A stretch of 64,000 nucleotides of DNA from Paraspadella gotoi. Its lineage: Eukaryota; Chaetognatha. The stretch lies in NCBI GenBank assembly GCA_051294375.1, contig CM119266.1, positions 24,044,411 to 24,108,410 on the forward strand. The letters run 5' to 3'. A program made the position numbers and the translations under genes. A model generated the notes under the pieces. That model worked only from the letters and a program-made list of their open reading frames with translations, had not been told where the DNA came from and did no database searches. This document shows, piece by piece, positions 63,106-64,000 of the stretch (its first letter is position 1; each line of letters begins with the position of its first letter).

Positions 63106-63677
63106 ATCCGTGTCGAAACTTCACGGAGGCGAAACAGACGCGAAGGCGACGTTTGTGGGTGAATTCGCGGGTGAGGCAGGAAGGAGGGAGGTAAGTCCAT
63201 TACCGGCTCCAACGAGGAAGAAATTTTGTTACCTTTTTGTTATTTTTTATGATTAATTGCGGGATTGATTTATTGAATTTATTAATTGAACGAAATAAAT
63301 TTTAGGTAGAACAATTTTTTTTTTCACCGTCCATTGATTGGATTTTCATTGTTTCTCGAAACTGACCAAAACGAGGCAGGGATTGTTCCTGGCTTGTTGA
63401 GTATTGTGTCCGGAAATCAACTGTGAGAAACCTGGCTTCTTTTTCTGCTTCGATCTGCTTTCGGGAAAAAAAAATATTGGCGATTCGAACGTAATTTTAT
63501 GACTCTAATGGCCGCGTCGTAAAAATAATTTTAATTATATCCTTAATTGTACAAAATTACTAAAACATGCAAACTTATGGAAACAAAATGTAAACAGTCG
63601 TGTCTCCTGTAGAAATAATTATCGAGGAAAAAGAACTTTAGAACTTGAGACTAAATTTAAAATTTAATTATTTAATT

Positions 63678-64000
63678 ATGAATCTTAACAATAAAATACA
63701 AGAACAAAACTCAACAGAAAAATTTGAACCTCTATCCCTCACCTCAACTAATTCGTCTGCTTCAAATACATCAGCGCCACGAAGTAAACCCCCAACTCCA
63801 GCTACTGACCCGATTACACATTTAACAACGCCGCCCTCGATAGCGCTAACAACGCCGATTACGACAGCGCCTTTATCGCCGACAACAACAACGTCAACAA
63901 CAACGAAAACTTTCCTTGATGAAAAGGAATATGAAGAAAAATATGCGACGGAATCAAAAATAGTATTCGACAAGGAATTCCAACTGAGCGACAAGAAAGA
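63678..64000 (+). CDS. partial Thr/Pro-rich protein, open at window end
   Basis: The ATG at 63678 opens a frame of 107 codons with no stop before the window ends. It starts MNLNNKIQEQNSTEKFEPLS, passes through a Ser/Thr/Pro-rich part (SAPRSKPPTPATDPITHLTT, then runs of Thr), and becomes charged: FLDEKEYEEKYATESKIV followed by FDKEFQLSDKK. Codons vary normally and the antisense frame is valine-rich, as expected for a shadow. Upstream lie a CACGTG promoter and a splice donor at 63191, so this may be the first coding exon of that gene. A gag-like retroelement protein is another option. No family is recognised. Confidence 0.5.
   Translation, partial: MNLNNKIQEQNSTEKFEPLSLTSTNSSASNTSAPRSKPPTPATDPITHLTTPPSIALTTPITTAPLSPTTTTSTTTKTFLDEKEYEEKYATESKIVFDKEFQLSDKK

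Noticed and set aside
63668-63994. 108-codon minus-strand valine-rich frame
   Set aside because: Antisense of the Thr/Pro-rich plus-strand frame (ACA/ACG read backwards gives V).

Overview
The window is animal nuclear DNA, probably from a protostome and quite possibly a spiralian. There are no operons. Exons are small and split by GT-AG introns. CpG is not depleted. Intergenic DNA is full of (GA)n/(TC)n, (CGT)n, (TTTA)n and (ATT)n tracts. Two intact eukaryotic tRNA genes and two recognisable protein genes are present: a serine racemase (plus strand, 7.7-9.5 kb, C-terminal half) and a central-class Hox gene of the Ubx/abd-A/Lox2/Lox4 type (minus strand). The Hox homeodomain is split by an intron inside codon 47, and an UbdA-like motif follows it.

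Layout: 1-4.7 kb has no recognised gene; 4.7-5.0 kb holds two candidate exons; 7.7-9.7 kb is serine racemase with a poly(A) signal; 10-15 kb is low-complexity DNA; 15.3 kb has a candidate exon with an MDPE-type repeat; 15.7-20.3 kb is a noisy direct duplication, a ~70-bp minisatellite, a 778-base gap and a large palindrome; 22-24.1 kb has three candidate exons, tRNA-Ser(AGA) and tRNA-Phe(GAA); 28.7-47.4 kb is one ~8-kb locus present two to three times, with five Hox exon copies; 48-54 kb is gap-rich; 54.9-59.9 kb looks like old mobile-element DNA with ~190-bp inverted repeats; 62.9-63.1 kb is a compact promoter with five CACGTG boxes, followed by a protein-coding frame that is open to the window end.

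The main caution concerns the assembly. Seven gaps are exactly 25 N. Around them lie duplicated flanks that differ mostly by one-base indels, two palindromes centred on or next to gaps, and a 1.77-kb block repeated base for base and ending at a gap both times. This pattern fits over-extension of contig ends with uncorrected long reads. I therefore read the Hox triplication and the frameshifts in one serine racemase exon as probable assembly errors. Gaps: 8437-8461, 12331-12340, 17300-17324, 17979-18756, 19403-19427, 36620-36644, 38829-38853, 44712-44736, 47669-47712, 49317-49501, 50088-50193, 51531-51723, 52406-52629, 53160-53466, 54225-54445, 60604-60628.

I found no convincing undescribed biological system. 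The most useful biology is the unusual Hox homeodomain and the recurrent TCACGTGA promoter motif.
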